The notes beneath the pieces are model-generated. The model made no database searches. It was given only the letters and a program-made list of their open reading frames with translations, and had not been told where the DNA came from. A DNA stretch of 6,492 nucleotides from an uncultured Clostridium sp. (lineage in GTDB: Bacteria; Bacillota; Clostridia; Clostridiales; Clostridiaceae). Below are positions 1 through 6,492 of the stretch, piece after piece; positions within the stretch are counted from its first letter, which is position 1, and each line of letters begins with the position of its first letter. The stretch spans positions 1 to 6,492 of the forward strand of contig CAMNZV010000096.1 in NCBI GenBank assembly GCA_946575275.1, given 5' to 3'. Both the position numbers and the translations under genes were made by a program.

Positions 1-4
1 ATAT

Positions 5-37
5 ATGACAATTATCGTGGAAGCATAGTGGTATAAT
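5..37 (+). promoter_or_regulatory. Candidate spoIIE promoter, 21-bp spacer (Spo0A-type)
   Basis: A perfect extended -10 (TGG directly before TATAAT at 32-37) lies 21 bp downstream of ATGACA (5-10), a 5/6 match to the -35 consensus TTGACA. From memory, the B. subtilis spoIIE promoter likewise has good sigma-A hexamers about 21 bp apart and needs Spo0A~P for activity, so the geometry fits a sporulation-activated promoter. A clear Spo0A box is not visible. The reverse complement of 4-11 reads TTGTCATA, which shares only TTGTC with the 0A-box core, and the region upstream is cut off by the window edge. The predicted start near 44-45 gives a leader of about 26 nt. The hexamers are seen; Spo0A control is inferred. 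Confidence 0.6.
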
Positions 38-59
38 CTAATTACAAATAATGGAAATT

Positions 60-66
60 GGAGGAG
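60..66 (+). promoter_or_regulatory. spoIIE ribosome binding site
   Basis: GGAGGAG at 60-66 is a near-perfect Shine-Dalgarno, with six bases between GGAGG and the ATG at 71. It fixes the start at 71 rather than at the in-frame ATG at 92 (Met8), which has no comparable site upstream. Confidence 0.85.
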
Positions 67-70
67 AACT

Positions 71-2455
71 ATGCAGTACGGATTTAATTTTATGACTTAT
101 AATAAGACTCAAAGTAAAGGAAGAATAAATATAAATAAGGAAATATTAATGTTAATATTTATGCTTGTTGGAGGATTTTTCATAAGTAGGGTAACGGTGT
201 TCTTCAATATAGATGGCATACAAGAGATGGCACCCTTTGGAATAGCATATTTTATATCAGTTATATTAATGAAGGATCATAAAAAGATTTTACTTAGTTT
301 TATTGGTGTTATAGGAGGTTATTTAAGTAATGTAAATCTTGTATATAATCAATATATAAATATAATAATCATAGCAATTCTTATGGTGTATGGATTAGCT
401 ATGTTTTTAATAGGAAGAAAAATTTATGAAATAGAAATAATGTTATTATTGTTTTTTTGCTATATAGCAAGCACGGCATTAATTTATGATTATTCTTTAA
501 AGATGAATTTTATTATAACAATAATGAATACTATTATTATAATTCCAGTTTATTATATTATTAAAAGAGGTATGGAATGTATTTATGAATTAGATAGTAA
601 TTATTTATTTAAGACAGAGGAAATAATAAGTATTGGAATAATTATTTGTCTAATTATTTGTGGAATTGGTGACATATTAATAGGTGGAGTAGAGGTAAGA
701 AAGGTATTTGCATATGCAGCTATATTGATTTTTACATATGCAGGTGGTGGAACCTATGGTGCAGCCTTTGGAGTAGTAATTGGTCTTGTTATGGGTATGA
801 ATTCGGAAAATGTAATGGAAAGTATATGTTATTTTAGTATTTTAGGGTTAGTATCTGGGATATTTAAAGAGACGGGAAAAATATTTACTGCATTAACATA
901 TATATTAACATTCTTTTCTTTGTCTATGTATTTACAAAATATAAATACTTTAAATATTATAGAAATTACAGTTGGTGTATTAATATTTTTAATTTTGCCT
1001 AAAGCAGTTTTAGATTTTATTAGTGTTGAATTTAATATAGACAAGAAAATGGAACAAATAAATCAAGTAGAATTAAATGAATTAAAAAAAGAATTTAGTG
1101 ATAAGGTTAATGGACTTGGCAGGGTCTTGGATTTGGTTGGAAATACATTATATGATTTTAATACTAATGATACCTTAAAAAATAAGGATAAAAGCACTAG
1201 GTTAATTGGGAACCTAGCAGATATGGTTTGTTCTAATTGTGCAAGATGTAAGCAATGTTGGAACAGGGAATTTAATACAACTTATGGTGCTTTTTCTTCT
1301 CTTTTAAAAAGTACAGAAGAAAAGCGTATGTATTTTCCATTGGAATTAGAAAAAATTTGCCTCGAAAAAGAAGAGTTAATTAACTTAGCAGAAAATTTGG
1401 TTACTAATTTAAAAAATAATGAGCTTAAAAAGGAAAGACTTGAAGATGGAAGAAAGATGGTAGCAAAGCATATTAAAGGTATAGCACAATGTATAGATGG
1501 TGTATTAAATGATTTTAAGAGGGATGTAGTTATTTGTACTGATGTTGATAAATTACTTAGAAAGGCTTTAAGTAAAAGATTTATACAGTATAAAAATGTA
1601 TTTGCATATAGAGATATAAAGGGTAGGATGAAATTGAAAATTAGCTTTACAGGAAGTATATTAGATACTGGTATTGAAAAAGAGGTAGTTGAAACTGTTA
1701 ATTTAGTTATTAATAGTCCTATGGTAATTTGCGAAGGTGAGAGCAACTATTATTTTGATGGTAATGAATACACATTGGTTTTAGAAGAATCACCTAAATA
1801 TCAAGTTATATCCTATGGGGCTATTTCATCAAAAGAGGGAGAAGATTATATTGGAGACACCTACAGCTTTGGTAAAACTAATGTGGGAGAATATATAACC
1901 ATGATTAGTGATGGAATGGGAGCAGGGCCTGAAGCTGGTAGGCAAAGTACAATAACTGTTGAAATAATAGAAAGGTTTTTACAGTCAGGTTTTGAGCCTT
2001 CTGTGGCAATTAGCATGGTTAACAAAATAATGTCAATGAAATTTGATGAGGATGAAAAATATTCTACTTTAGATTTAAATATAATTGATTTATATACAGG
2101 GGATATTACATTTAAAAAGTTAGGTGCAGCATCAAGTTTTATTAAAAGGGGCAAAAATGTAAAAAAGATAACTTCTAATATGCCTCCTTTTGGAATTGTT
2201 GATGAAATTGAAGTGGAGGGCGTGAAAGATAATTTAAAAAGTGGAGATATGGTAATAACAATTAGTGATGGTATATTAGAGGCTGATTATGATTTATCCT
2301 TAGGAGAGGGATGGATTGAAAAGTATTTAACTAAGTGTTCTAAAGAACCTAAAAAATTAGCTCAGGATATAGTAGATAGAGCAAAGGATTTTAATAATGG
2401 AATTTCAAAGGACGATATGACTGTTGTTGTATCTAAAATTCATGCAATATATTAA
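71..2455 (+). CDS. spoIIE: Stage II sporulation protein E (PP2C-type phosphatase)
   Basis: SpoIIE is the polytopic membrane phosphatase that dephosphorylates the anti-anti-sigma factor SpoIIAA and so releases sigma-F in the forespore. In Bacillus it also binds FtsZ at the polar septum. The protein has 794 aa (B. subtilis about 827). Residues about 24-312 hold roughly ten hydrophobic segments. Residues about 320-575 form the central regulatory part, including four cysteines spaced C-x2-C-x2-C-x2-C at 387-396. From about 576 to the end is a PP2C domain with GDTYS (595-599), ISDGMG with Asp614, a second SDG with Asp733, and a terminal DDMT with Asp781/Asp782, the acidic metal-site positions expected of an active phosphatase. 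The start MQYG agrees with clostridial SpoIIE N-termini as I remember them. It is a single-gene unit, with a promoter-like element upstream and a strong terminator directly after the stop. No frameshift or truncation is seen. Confidence 0.96.
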   Translation: MQYGFNFMTYNKTQSKGRININKEILMLIFMLVGGFFISRVTVFFNIDGIQEMAPFGIAYFISVILMKDHKKILLSFIGVIGGYLSNVNLVYNQYINIIIIAILMVYGLAMFLIGRKIYEIEIMLLLFFCYIASTALIYDYSLKMNFIITIMNTIIIIPVYYIIKRGMECIYELDSNYLFKTEEIISIGIIICLIICGIGDILIGGVEVRKVFAYAAILIFTYAGGGTYGAAFGVVIGLVMGMNSENVMESICYFSILGLVSGIFKETGKIFTALTYILTFFSLSMYLQNINTLNIIEITVGVLIFLILPKAVLDFISVEFNIDKKMEQINQVELNELKKEFSDKVNGLGRVLDLVGNTLYDFNTNDTLKNKDKSTRLIGNLADMVCSNCARCKQCWNREFNTTYGAFSSLLKSTEEKRMYFPLELEKICLEKEELINLAENLVTNLKNNELKKERLEDGRKMVAKHIKGIAQCIDGVLNDFKRDVVICTDVDKLLRKALSKRFIQYKNVFAYRDIKGRMKLKISFTGSILDTGIEKEVVETVNLVINSPMVICEGESNYYFDGNEYTLVLEESPKYQVISYGAISSKEGEDYIGDTYSFGKTNVGEYITMISDGMGAGPEAGRQSTITVEIIERFLQSGFEPSVAISMVNKIMSMKFDEDEKYSTLDLNIIDLYTGDITFKKLGAASSFIKRGKNVKKITSNMPPFGIVDEIEVEGVKDNLKSGDMVITISDGILEADYDLSLGEGWIEKYLTKCSKEPKKLAQDIVDRAKDFNNGISKDDMTVVVSKIHAIY

Positions 2456-2460
2456 TCTAA

Positions 2461-2510
2461 GGGCTATTACAGTAGTGTATTAAAAATTACTGTAATAGCC
2501 TTATTAATTT
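2461..2510 (+). terminator. Intrinsic terminator after spoIIE
   Basis: A perfect 13-bp stem pairs 2462-2474 (GGCTATTACAGTA) with 2488-2500 around a 13-base A/T-rich loop, and a G-U pair (2461/2501) can extend it. TTATTAATTT follows. The hairpin starts six bases after the spoIIE stop. The T-tract is interrupted, so termination may be less than complete, but the stem is strong. Confidence 0.85.
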
Positions 2511-2520
2511 AATTAAATAT

Positions 2521-2548
2521 TTGATTTTTCTTTTTATAAAGGTAAAAT
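2521..2548 (+). promoter_or_regulatory. Candidate sigma-A promoter for tilS-hpt
   Basis: TTGATT (2521-2526) and TAAAAT (2543-2548) are separated by 16 bp. They lie between the spoIIE terminator and the tilS start, where a promoter is needed. The background is very A/T rich, so chance matches are easy. The next possible element, TAATAC at 2548-2553, fits the -35 less well. Confidence 0.5.
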
Positions 2549-2581
2549 AATACTAGAGATAATAAGAATAGAGGATAAGAT

Positions 2582-3991
2582 ATGATTAATTATTATAAAA
2601 AGAAATTTATTGAGTTTATAAATGATAATGGTCTTGTTAATTATAGGGATAAAATAGTAATTGGAGTTTCAGGAGGACCAGATTCTATTTGTTTACTAAA
2701 CCTACTATGTTTAGTTAAAGAAGAATACAATTTAGACATTGCAGTAGCCCACATTAACCATATGATAAGAGGAATAGAGGCTGATGAGGATGAAGTATAT
2801 TGCAAAAGCATATGTGAAAAATTAAAGGTTAAATGTTATGTGAAAAAAATTAACATAAAGGAAATGGCAAAAAATAAAAAGATTTCAGAAGAAGCCTGTG
2901 GTCGTGAAGTTAGATACGATTTTTTCAATGAGATTAAAAACAAATTAGGTTATAATAAAATTGCAACAGCACATAATGCTAATGATCAAGCAGAAACTAT
3001 AATAATGAGGATAATGAGGGGAACAGGACTTGATGGACTGGGTGGAATACCAATTAATAGAGATAATATTTATATACGGCCTATAATATTTATGAAAAGA
3101 AACGAAGTAGAAGATTTTTGTATGAAAATAGGGGAAACACCTCATATAGATTGTTCAAATTTAGAGAAAGTATATAGTAGAAATAAAATTAGGCTTGATA
3201 TATTGCCTTACATGAAGGAAAATTTCAATGAGGATATTATAGACACAATAAACAGAATGGGAGAAATAATTCAAATAGATAATAGTTTCATTGAACAATC
3301 TGCCCTAGAAGAATATAAAAAAGATGTTATTATTTCTAATAATGAGATTATATTAAATAAAAATGTTTTTAATTTACACAAAGCTTTAATAGGAAGAATA
3401 ATAAGAAAATCTATAGAGAACTTAAATGGTAATAAATATAACATAGAGATGAAGCATATCAATGAGATACAAAATCTAGCTATATTAGAAACTAGTAAAA
3501 AAATTGATTTACCTAATAATTTATATGGTATAAATATTTATGGAAATATACATATTAGGGTTAAAGGTAAAATAGAAGAGTGTTATAATGGAAAAATAAT
3601 TATTAAAAAGGATGAACTAGATTATATTGATAATGTAGAGTATAATGGTGAGATATTTAAAATAGAAATAGTAAATTATAAAAGTTGTATTAATTATAAT
3701 GAAAATACTTTAACAAAATATTTTAATTATGATAATATTAATGGTGATGTTATATTAAGATATAGAAAAGATGGGGATAGAATAATACCTTTTGGTATGG
3801 ATGGAAGTAAAAAGCTTAAGGATGTTTTTATAAATATGAAAATTCCAAAGGAAATAAGAGACCATATACCACTAGTTGAAATTAATAATGAAATTGCTTG
3901 GATTGTTGGAGTTAAAATATCAGAAAAATTCAAAATAACAAAAGATACAAAAAAATTACTTAAAATATCAGTTATTAGAAAGGAAATTTAA
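2582..3991 (+). CDS. tilS: tRNA(Ile)-lysidine synthetase
   Basis: TilS uses ATP and lysine to convert C34 of tRNA-Ile(CAU) to lysidine, which switches the tRNA from methionine to isoleucine identity and AUG to AUA decoding. This is essential in a genome this rich in ATA codons. The protein has 469 aa (B. subtilis about 472). The N-terminal PP-loop ATPase domain (about 22-210) carries SGGPDS (30-35), HINHMIRG, HNANDQAET (131-139) and RNKIR (200-204). A more divergent linker and tRNA-binding middle follows. The C-terminal TilS domain is recognisable from about 393, with RYRKDGDRI (393-401) and the downstream KKLKD and KIP elements. The start is supported by AGAGG at 2570-2574, seven bases before the ATG. 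HNANDQ replaces the commoner HHxDDQ, a variation I believe is usual in clostridia. hpt follows after a one-base gap. Confidence 0.96.
   Translation: MINYYKKKFIEFINDNGLVNYRDKIVIGVSGGPDSICLLNLLCLVKEEYNLDIAVAHINHMIRGIEADEDEVYCKSICEKLKVKCYVKKINIKEMAKNKKISEEACGREVRYDFFNEIKNKLGYNKIATAHNANDQAETIIMRIMRGTGLDGLGGIPINRDNIYIRPIIFMKRNEVEDFCMKIGETPHIDCSNLEKVYSRNKIRLDILPYMKENFNEDIIDTINRMGEIIQIDNSFIEQSALEEYKKDVIISNNEIILNKNVFNLHKALIGRIIRKSIENLNGNKYNIEMKHINEIQNLAILETSKKIDLPNNLYGINIYGNIHIRVKGKIEECYNGKIIIKKDELDYIDNVEYNGEIFKIEIVNYKSCINYNENTLTKYFNYDNINGDVILRYRKDGDRIIPFGMDGSKKLKDVFINMKIPKEIRDHIPLVEINNEIAWIVGVKISEKFKITKDTKKLLKISVIRKEI
3979..3984 (+). promoter_or_regulatory. hpt ribosome binding site inside tilS
   Basis: AAAGGA lies within the last codons of tilS, eight bases before the hpt ATG at 3993. 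A ribosome finishing tilS would cover it, which favours translational coupling of the two genes. Confidence 0.6.
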
Positions 3992-3992
3992 A

Positions 3993-4532
3993 ATGGATAA
4001 TGAAATCGAAAAAGTATTATTTACTGAGGAACAAATTCAAGAAAAAATAAGAGAAATGGCAAATATTATAAATCATGATTACCAAGGAAAAGAATTACTT
4101 ATAATTGGTGTATTAAAAGGAGCATTTTTATTTACATCAGATTTAGTAAAAAGAATTACTATTCACTGTAATATAGACTTTATGATAGCCTCAAGCTATG
4201 GCAATGGAACAACTTCATCAGGAGTGGTTAAAATATTAAAAGATATTGATTATAGTTTAGAGGGAAAGGATATACTTATAGCAGAAGATATAATAGAAAG
4301 TGGTATATCATTAGACTTTTTAGTTAATTATCTAAAAGGTAGAAATGCAAAAAGTGTTGAAATTGCTACTTTGTTAAATAAACCATCGAAAAGAAAAAAG
4401 GAAGTATACGTTAAATATATAGGATATACTGTGCCAGATGAATTTTTAGTTGGATATGGTCTAGATTATGCAGAAAGATACAGAAACCTTCCATATATAG
4501 GAACACTAAAGCCAGAAGTTTATGAAAAGTAG
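3993..4532 (+). CDS. hpt: Hypoxanthine(-guanine) phosphoribosyltransferase
   Basis: Cytoplasmic purine-salvage enzyme that joins hypoxanthine or guanine to PRPP to give IMP or GMP. The protein has 179 aa, normal for bacterial HPRT. Visible elements in order are the pyrophosphate-binding loop LKG (41-43), the flexible loop SSYGNGTTSSG (67-77), the PRPP motif EDIIESG (98-104), the purine-contacting lysine in LLNKPSKR (Lys130), and the C-terminal signature VPDEFLVGYGLDYAERYRNLP (147-167, with Asp158). One oddity is Glu102: most family members have Asp there (EDIIDSG/TG), the residue usually taken as the catalytic base. Everything else looks intact, so I expect an active enzyme. The gene starts one base after the tilS stop. 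The close tilS-hpt-ftsH linkage matches B. subtilis, where the gene is called hprT. Confidence 0.95.
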   Translation: MDNEIEKVLFTEEQIQEKIREMANIINHDYQGKELLIIGVLKGAFLFTSDLVKRITIHCNIDFMIASSYGNGTTSSGVVKILKDIDYSLEGKDILIAEDIIESGISLDFLVNYLKGRNAKSVEIATLLNKPSKRKKEVYVKYIGYTVPDEFLVGYGLDYAERYRNLPYIGTLKPEVYEK

Positions 4533-4547
4533 TATAAAAGAAGTGTC

Positions 4548-4576
4548 TTGTGCAACAAAAGTGCATATGGTAAAAT
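4548..4576 (+). promoter_or_regulatory. Candidate ftsH promoter
   Basis: A TGG-extended -10, TAAAAT (4571-4576), sits 17 bp downstream of TTGTGC (4548-4553), a weak -35. Extended -10 promoters tolerate weak -35 boxes. The predicted start near 4583 leaves a leader of about 25 nt containing the ribosome site. No terminator lies between hpt and ftsH, so read-through from tilS-hpt probably also contributes. An imperfect inverted repeat (4549-4554 with 4562-4567) covers the -35 and part of the spacer. Confidence 0.6.
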
Positions 4577-4593
4577 TTATAATAACTAGAAGA

Positions 4594-4600
4594 GAGGGGG
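4594..4600 (+). promoter_or_regulatory. ftsH ribosome binding site
   Basis: GAGGGGG at 4594-4600 is seven bases before the ATG at 4608 and is a strong G-rich Shine-Dalgarno. It supports this start, which also places a short basic N-terminus (MKKN) directly before the first membrane segment, as usual for FtsH. Confidence 0.75.
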
Positions 4601-4607
4601 ACATTGG

Positions 4608-6413
4608 ATGAAAAAAAATTCAAGTTCAGCTGTATACTTAATAATTTTAGTGGTGTTAATTTTTGGTGGGTTCACTGCTTATCAATCAAGAGGGAATGCT
4701 TCAAGTATTCCATACAGTCAATTAGAACAAAACTGGAAAAGTGGAGATATTGAAAGTATAAAAATCAATGAAGATAATTTACAAATTGAAGGTAAAACTA
4801 AAGATAACAAAAGTTTTATTACCTATGCGCCAGAAGGGGTTGTTTCTCAATTAATTAAGGAATATCCAAATTCCTCTGTAAAGGTAGAATATGCTACACC
4901 TTCAAATGCAGGTGCTTGGCTTACTATAATTCCTATTGTGGTGTTAATAGTTATATTTTTGGTGTTTTTATTTATTTTCACTCAACAATCACAAGGTAGT
5001 AATAGTGGTAGAGGTGTAATGAATTTTGGGAAAAGTAAGGCAAAAATTGCCAATCCTGATTCGCAAAAGATTACATTTAAGGAAGTTGCAGGTGCTGATG
5101 AAGAAAAAGCAGAACTAGAAGAAATAGTAGACTTTCTAAAGATGCCTGCAAAATATATTGAAATGGGAGCAAGAATACCTAAGGGAGTTTTACTTGTAGG
5201 TCCTCCAGGAACAGGTAAGACCTTGCTTGCAAAAGCAATATCTGGTGAAGCTGGAGTTCCCTTCTTTAGCATTTCAGGTTCAGATTTTGTTGAGATGTTT
5301 GTTGGAGTTGGTGCTTCAAGGGTTAGAGATTTGTTTCAAGAAGCTAAGAAAAATGCTCCATGTATTGTATTTATAGATGAAATAGATGCAGTTGGAAGAC
5401 AAAGAGGTGCAGGTCTTGGTGGAGGCCATGATGAAAGAGAACAAACACTAAATCAACTATTAGTTGAAATGGATGGTTTTGGAATAAATGAAGGAATAAT
5501 AATGATTGCAGCAACAAATAGGCCAGATATACTTGATCCAGCATTACTTAGACCAGGTAGATTTGACAGACAAATATTAGTTGGTGCTCCAGATGTTAAG
5601 GGTAGAAAAGAGATATTACAAGTTCATACAAAGAAAAAGCCTTTAGCAGAAGATATTGATTTAGAAGTATTAGCAAAAAGAACACCAGGCTTTAGTGGAG
5701 CTGACTTAGAAAACTTGGCAAATGAAGCAGCATTACTTGCAGTTAGAAGAGGTAAAAAGCAAATTACCATGGTTGAAATGGAAGAGGCAATAACTAGAGT
5801 TATTGCAGGGCCAGAAAAGAAAAGTAGGGTAATTATAGAAAAGGATAGAAGGCTTACAGCTTATCATGAGGCAGGGCATGCAGTTGTAATGAAGTTATTA
5901 CCAAATTCTGATCCGGTTCATGAAATATCAATTATTCCAAGAGGTAGAGCTGGTGGATACACTATGCATTTACCAACTGAAGATAGAGCCTACAGATCAA
6001 AATCAGCATTAAAGGATGAGATGGTAGAGCTTTTAGGTGGAAGGGTTGCAGAACAAATTGTACTAGGAGATATAAGTACAGGAGCTAAAAATGATATTGA
6101 CAGAGCTAGCAACATTGCAAGAAGTATGGTTATGGAATATGGAATGAGTGAAGAAATTGGAACTATTTCATATGGTACAGATCAAAATGAAGTGTTTTTA
6201 GGACGTGATATTGGCAGAGGACGTAATTTTAGTGAAGAATTAGCAGCAAAAATTGATACAGAAATAAAATCACTAATAGACGAAGCATATAAAAAGGCTG
6301 AAGTATTATTAAAAGAAAATATTAATAAATTACATGCTGTTTCAAAAGCGTTACTTGAAAAAGAAAAATTAGAAGGTTCTGAATTTATAGAAATTTTTGA
6401 AGCTGCAGAATAA
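4608..6413 (+). CDS. ftsH: ATP-dependent zinc metalloprotease FtsH
   Basis: FtsH is a membrane-anchored hexameric AAA+ protease that degrades misfolded membrane proteins and selected regulators; in Bacillus it is also needed for normal sporulation. Domains in order: membrane segment 1 (about 8-24), an extracytoplasmic FtsH_ext domain (about 27-103), membrane segment 2 (about 105-124), an AAA+ module (about 155-400) and an M41 peptidase (about 407-598). Seen motifs are Walker A GPPGTGKT (198-205, Lys204), pore loop FVG (231-233), Walker B with Asp257/Glu258, the second region of homology with arginine fingers Arg315 and Arg318, zinc motif HEAGH (420-424) and probable third zinc ligand Asp496 in TGAKND. 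All catalytic residues are present. At 601 aa it is shorter than E. coli (about 644) or B. subtilis (about 637) FtsH. The difference is mainly a missing non-catalytic C-terminal tail. It ends just before a terminator. Confidence 0.98.
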   Translation: MKKNSSSAVYLIILVVLIFGGFTAYQSRGNASSIPYSQLEQNWKSGDIESIKINEDNLQIEGKTKDNKSFITYAPEGVVSQLIKEYPNSSVKVEYATPSNAGAWLTIIPIVVLIVIFLVFLFIFTQQSQGSNSGRGVMNFGKSKAKIANPDSQKITFKEVAGADEEKAELEEIVDFLKMPAKYIEMGARIPKGVLLVGPPGTGKTLLAKAISGEAGVPFFSISGSDFVEMFVGVGASRVRDLFQEAKKNAPCIVFIDEIDAVGRQRGAGLGGGHDEREQTLNQLLVEMDGFGINEGIIMIAATNRPDILDPALLRPGRFDRQILVGAPDVKGRKEILQVHTKKKPLAEDIDLEVLAKRTPGFSGADLENLANEAALLAVRRGKKQITMVEMEEAITRVIAGPEKKSRVIIEKDRRLTAYHEAGHAVVMKLLPNSDPVHEISIIPRGRAGGYTMHLPTEDRAYRSKSALKDEMVELLGGRVAEQIVLGDISTGAKNDIDRASNIARSMVMEYGMSEEIGTISYGTDQNEVFLGRDIGRGRNFSEELAAKIDTEIKSLIDEAYKKAEVLLKENINKLHAVSKALLEKEKLEGSEFIEIFEAAE

Positions 6414-6419
6414 TTTAAT

Positions 6420-6461
6420 GGATATAGTAATTATATAAATGTAATTGCTATATCCCTTTTT
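6420..6461 (+). terminator. Intrinsic terminator after ftsH
   Basis: A 14-bp stem pairs 6420-6433 with 6442-6455, with one G-U pair (6428/6447) and an 8-base loop. It is followed by C and five T (6457-6461). It begins six bases after the ftsH stop and closes the tilS-hpt-ftsH cluster. Confidence 0.88.
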
Positions 6462-6484
6462 AAATGTTATAAAAAATGTTATAA
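6462..6484 (+). repeat. Tandem AAATGTTATAA pair, possible downstream promoter
   Basis: AAATGTTATAA occurs at 6462-6472 and again at 6474-6484, a 12-base period. The second copy plus the next base gives TGT-TATAAT, a perfect extended -10 (TATAAT at 6480-6485). The first copy gives TGT-TATAAA. No convincing -35 is visible (6457-6462 reads TTTTTA), and the following gene lies outside the window. It could be a promoter for that gene or simply A/T-rich coincidence. Confidence 0.35.
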
Positions 6485-6492
6485 TTTTTAAA

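Noticed and set aside
92..94. Alternative spoIIE start at Met8
   Set aside because: The strong GGAGGAG is correctly spaced for the ATG at 71, and the MQYG start resembles other clostridial SpoIIE proteins.
1282..1746. 154-codon minus-strand open frame inside spoIIE
   Set aside because: It lies wholly antisense to a clear spoIIE reading frame, is a Ser/Leu/Ile-rich shadow of A/T-rich codons, and shows no recognisable motif.
2972..2998. HNANDQ in TilS as a sign of an inactive enzyme
   Set aside because: The second Asp, Gln and the following AET are kept, all other signatures are intact, and I believe the variant is common in clostridial TilS.
4549..4567. Hairpin as a terminator between hpt and ftsH
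   Set aside because: The stem is only about 6 bp with a wobble pair and no T-run follows, so it does not look like an intrinsic terminator.
4578..4583. TATAAT as the ftsH -10
   Set aside because: The hexamer is perfect but has no TG extension and no acceptable -35 at 16-18 bp (4555-4560 reads ACAAAA). TAAAAT at 4571-4576 fits better.
4982..5272. 96-codon minus-strand open frame inside ftsH
   Set aside because: It is antisense to the highly conserved Walker A region of FtsH, whose codon constraints explain the open frame.
1..6492. Novel defence, mobile or CRISPR system
   Set aside because: The four genes are recognisable core genes filling the window. No repeat-spacer array, transposase, recombinase, attachment-site-like repeat or unexplained open frame was found.

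Overview
The window is a low-GC, strongly A+T-rich segment whose coding regions favour AGA/AGG for arginine and ATA for isoleucine. It carries the sporulation phosphatase gene spoIIE next to tilS, hpt and ftsH. That combination points to an endospore-forming member of the Clostridia, most likely Clostridium sensu lato. The species cannot be told from the sequence alone.

Layout, all on the + strand: (1) a short leader with a candidate long-spacer sporulation promoter and a strong Shine-Dalgarno (1-70); (2) spoIIE (71-2455), a multi-spanning membrane PP2C phosphatase; (3) a strong intrinsic terminator (2461-2510), followed by a candidate promoter; (4) tilS (2582-3991), tRNA-Ile lysidine synthetase; (5) hpt (3993-4532), hypoxanthine phosphoribosyltransferase, one base after the tilS stop; (6) a 75-base gap with no terminator but a good extended -10 promoter; (7) ftsH (4608-6413), an AAA+ membrane zinc protease; (8) a second intrinsic terminator (6420-6461) and a short repeat at the right edge that may be the start of the next promoter. 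There is no gene-free stretch over about 130 bases.

The genes form two blocks. spoIIE is a stand-alone sporulation transcription unit closed by its own terminator. tilS-hpt-ftsH is a housekeeping cluster covering tRNA decoding, purine salvage and membrane proteolysis. tilS and hpt look translationally coupled, and ftsH can probably be reached both by read-through and from its own promoter. The order spoIIE...tilS-hpt-ftsH is the familiar Firmicutes arrangement. In Bacillus subtilis two further genes, yabS and yabT, lie between spoIIE and tilS; here there is only a 126-base gap.

I found no undescribed system, mobile element, CRISPR array or RNA gene. The points worth a second look are small: the spoIIE promoter geometry, an Asp-to-Glu change in the catalytic PRPP motif of Hpt, a four-cysteine cluster in SpoIIE, and an imperfect palindrome over the ftsH promoter.
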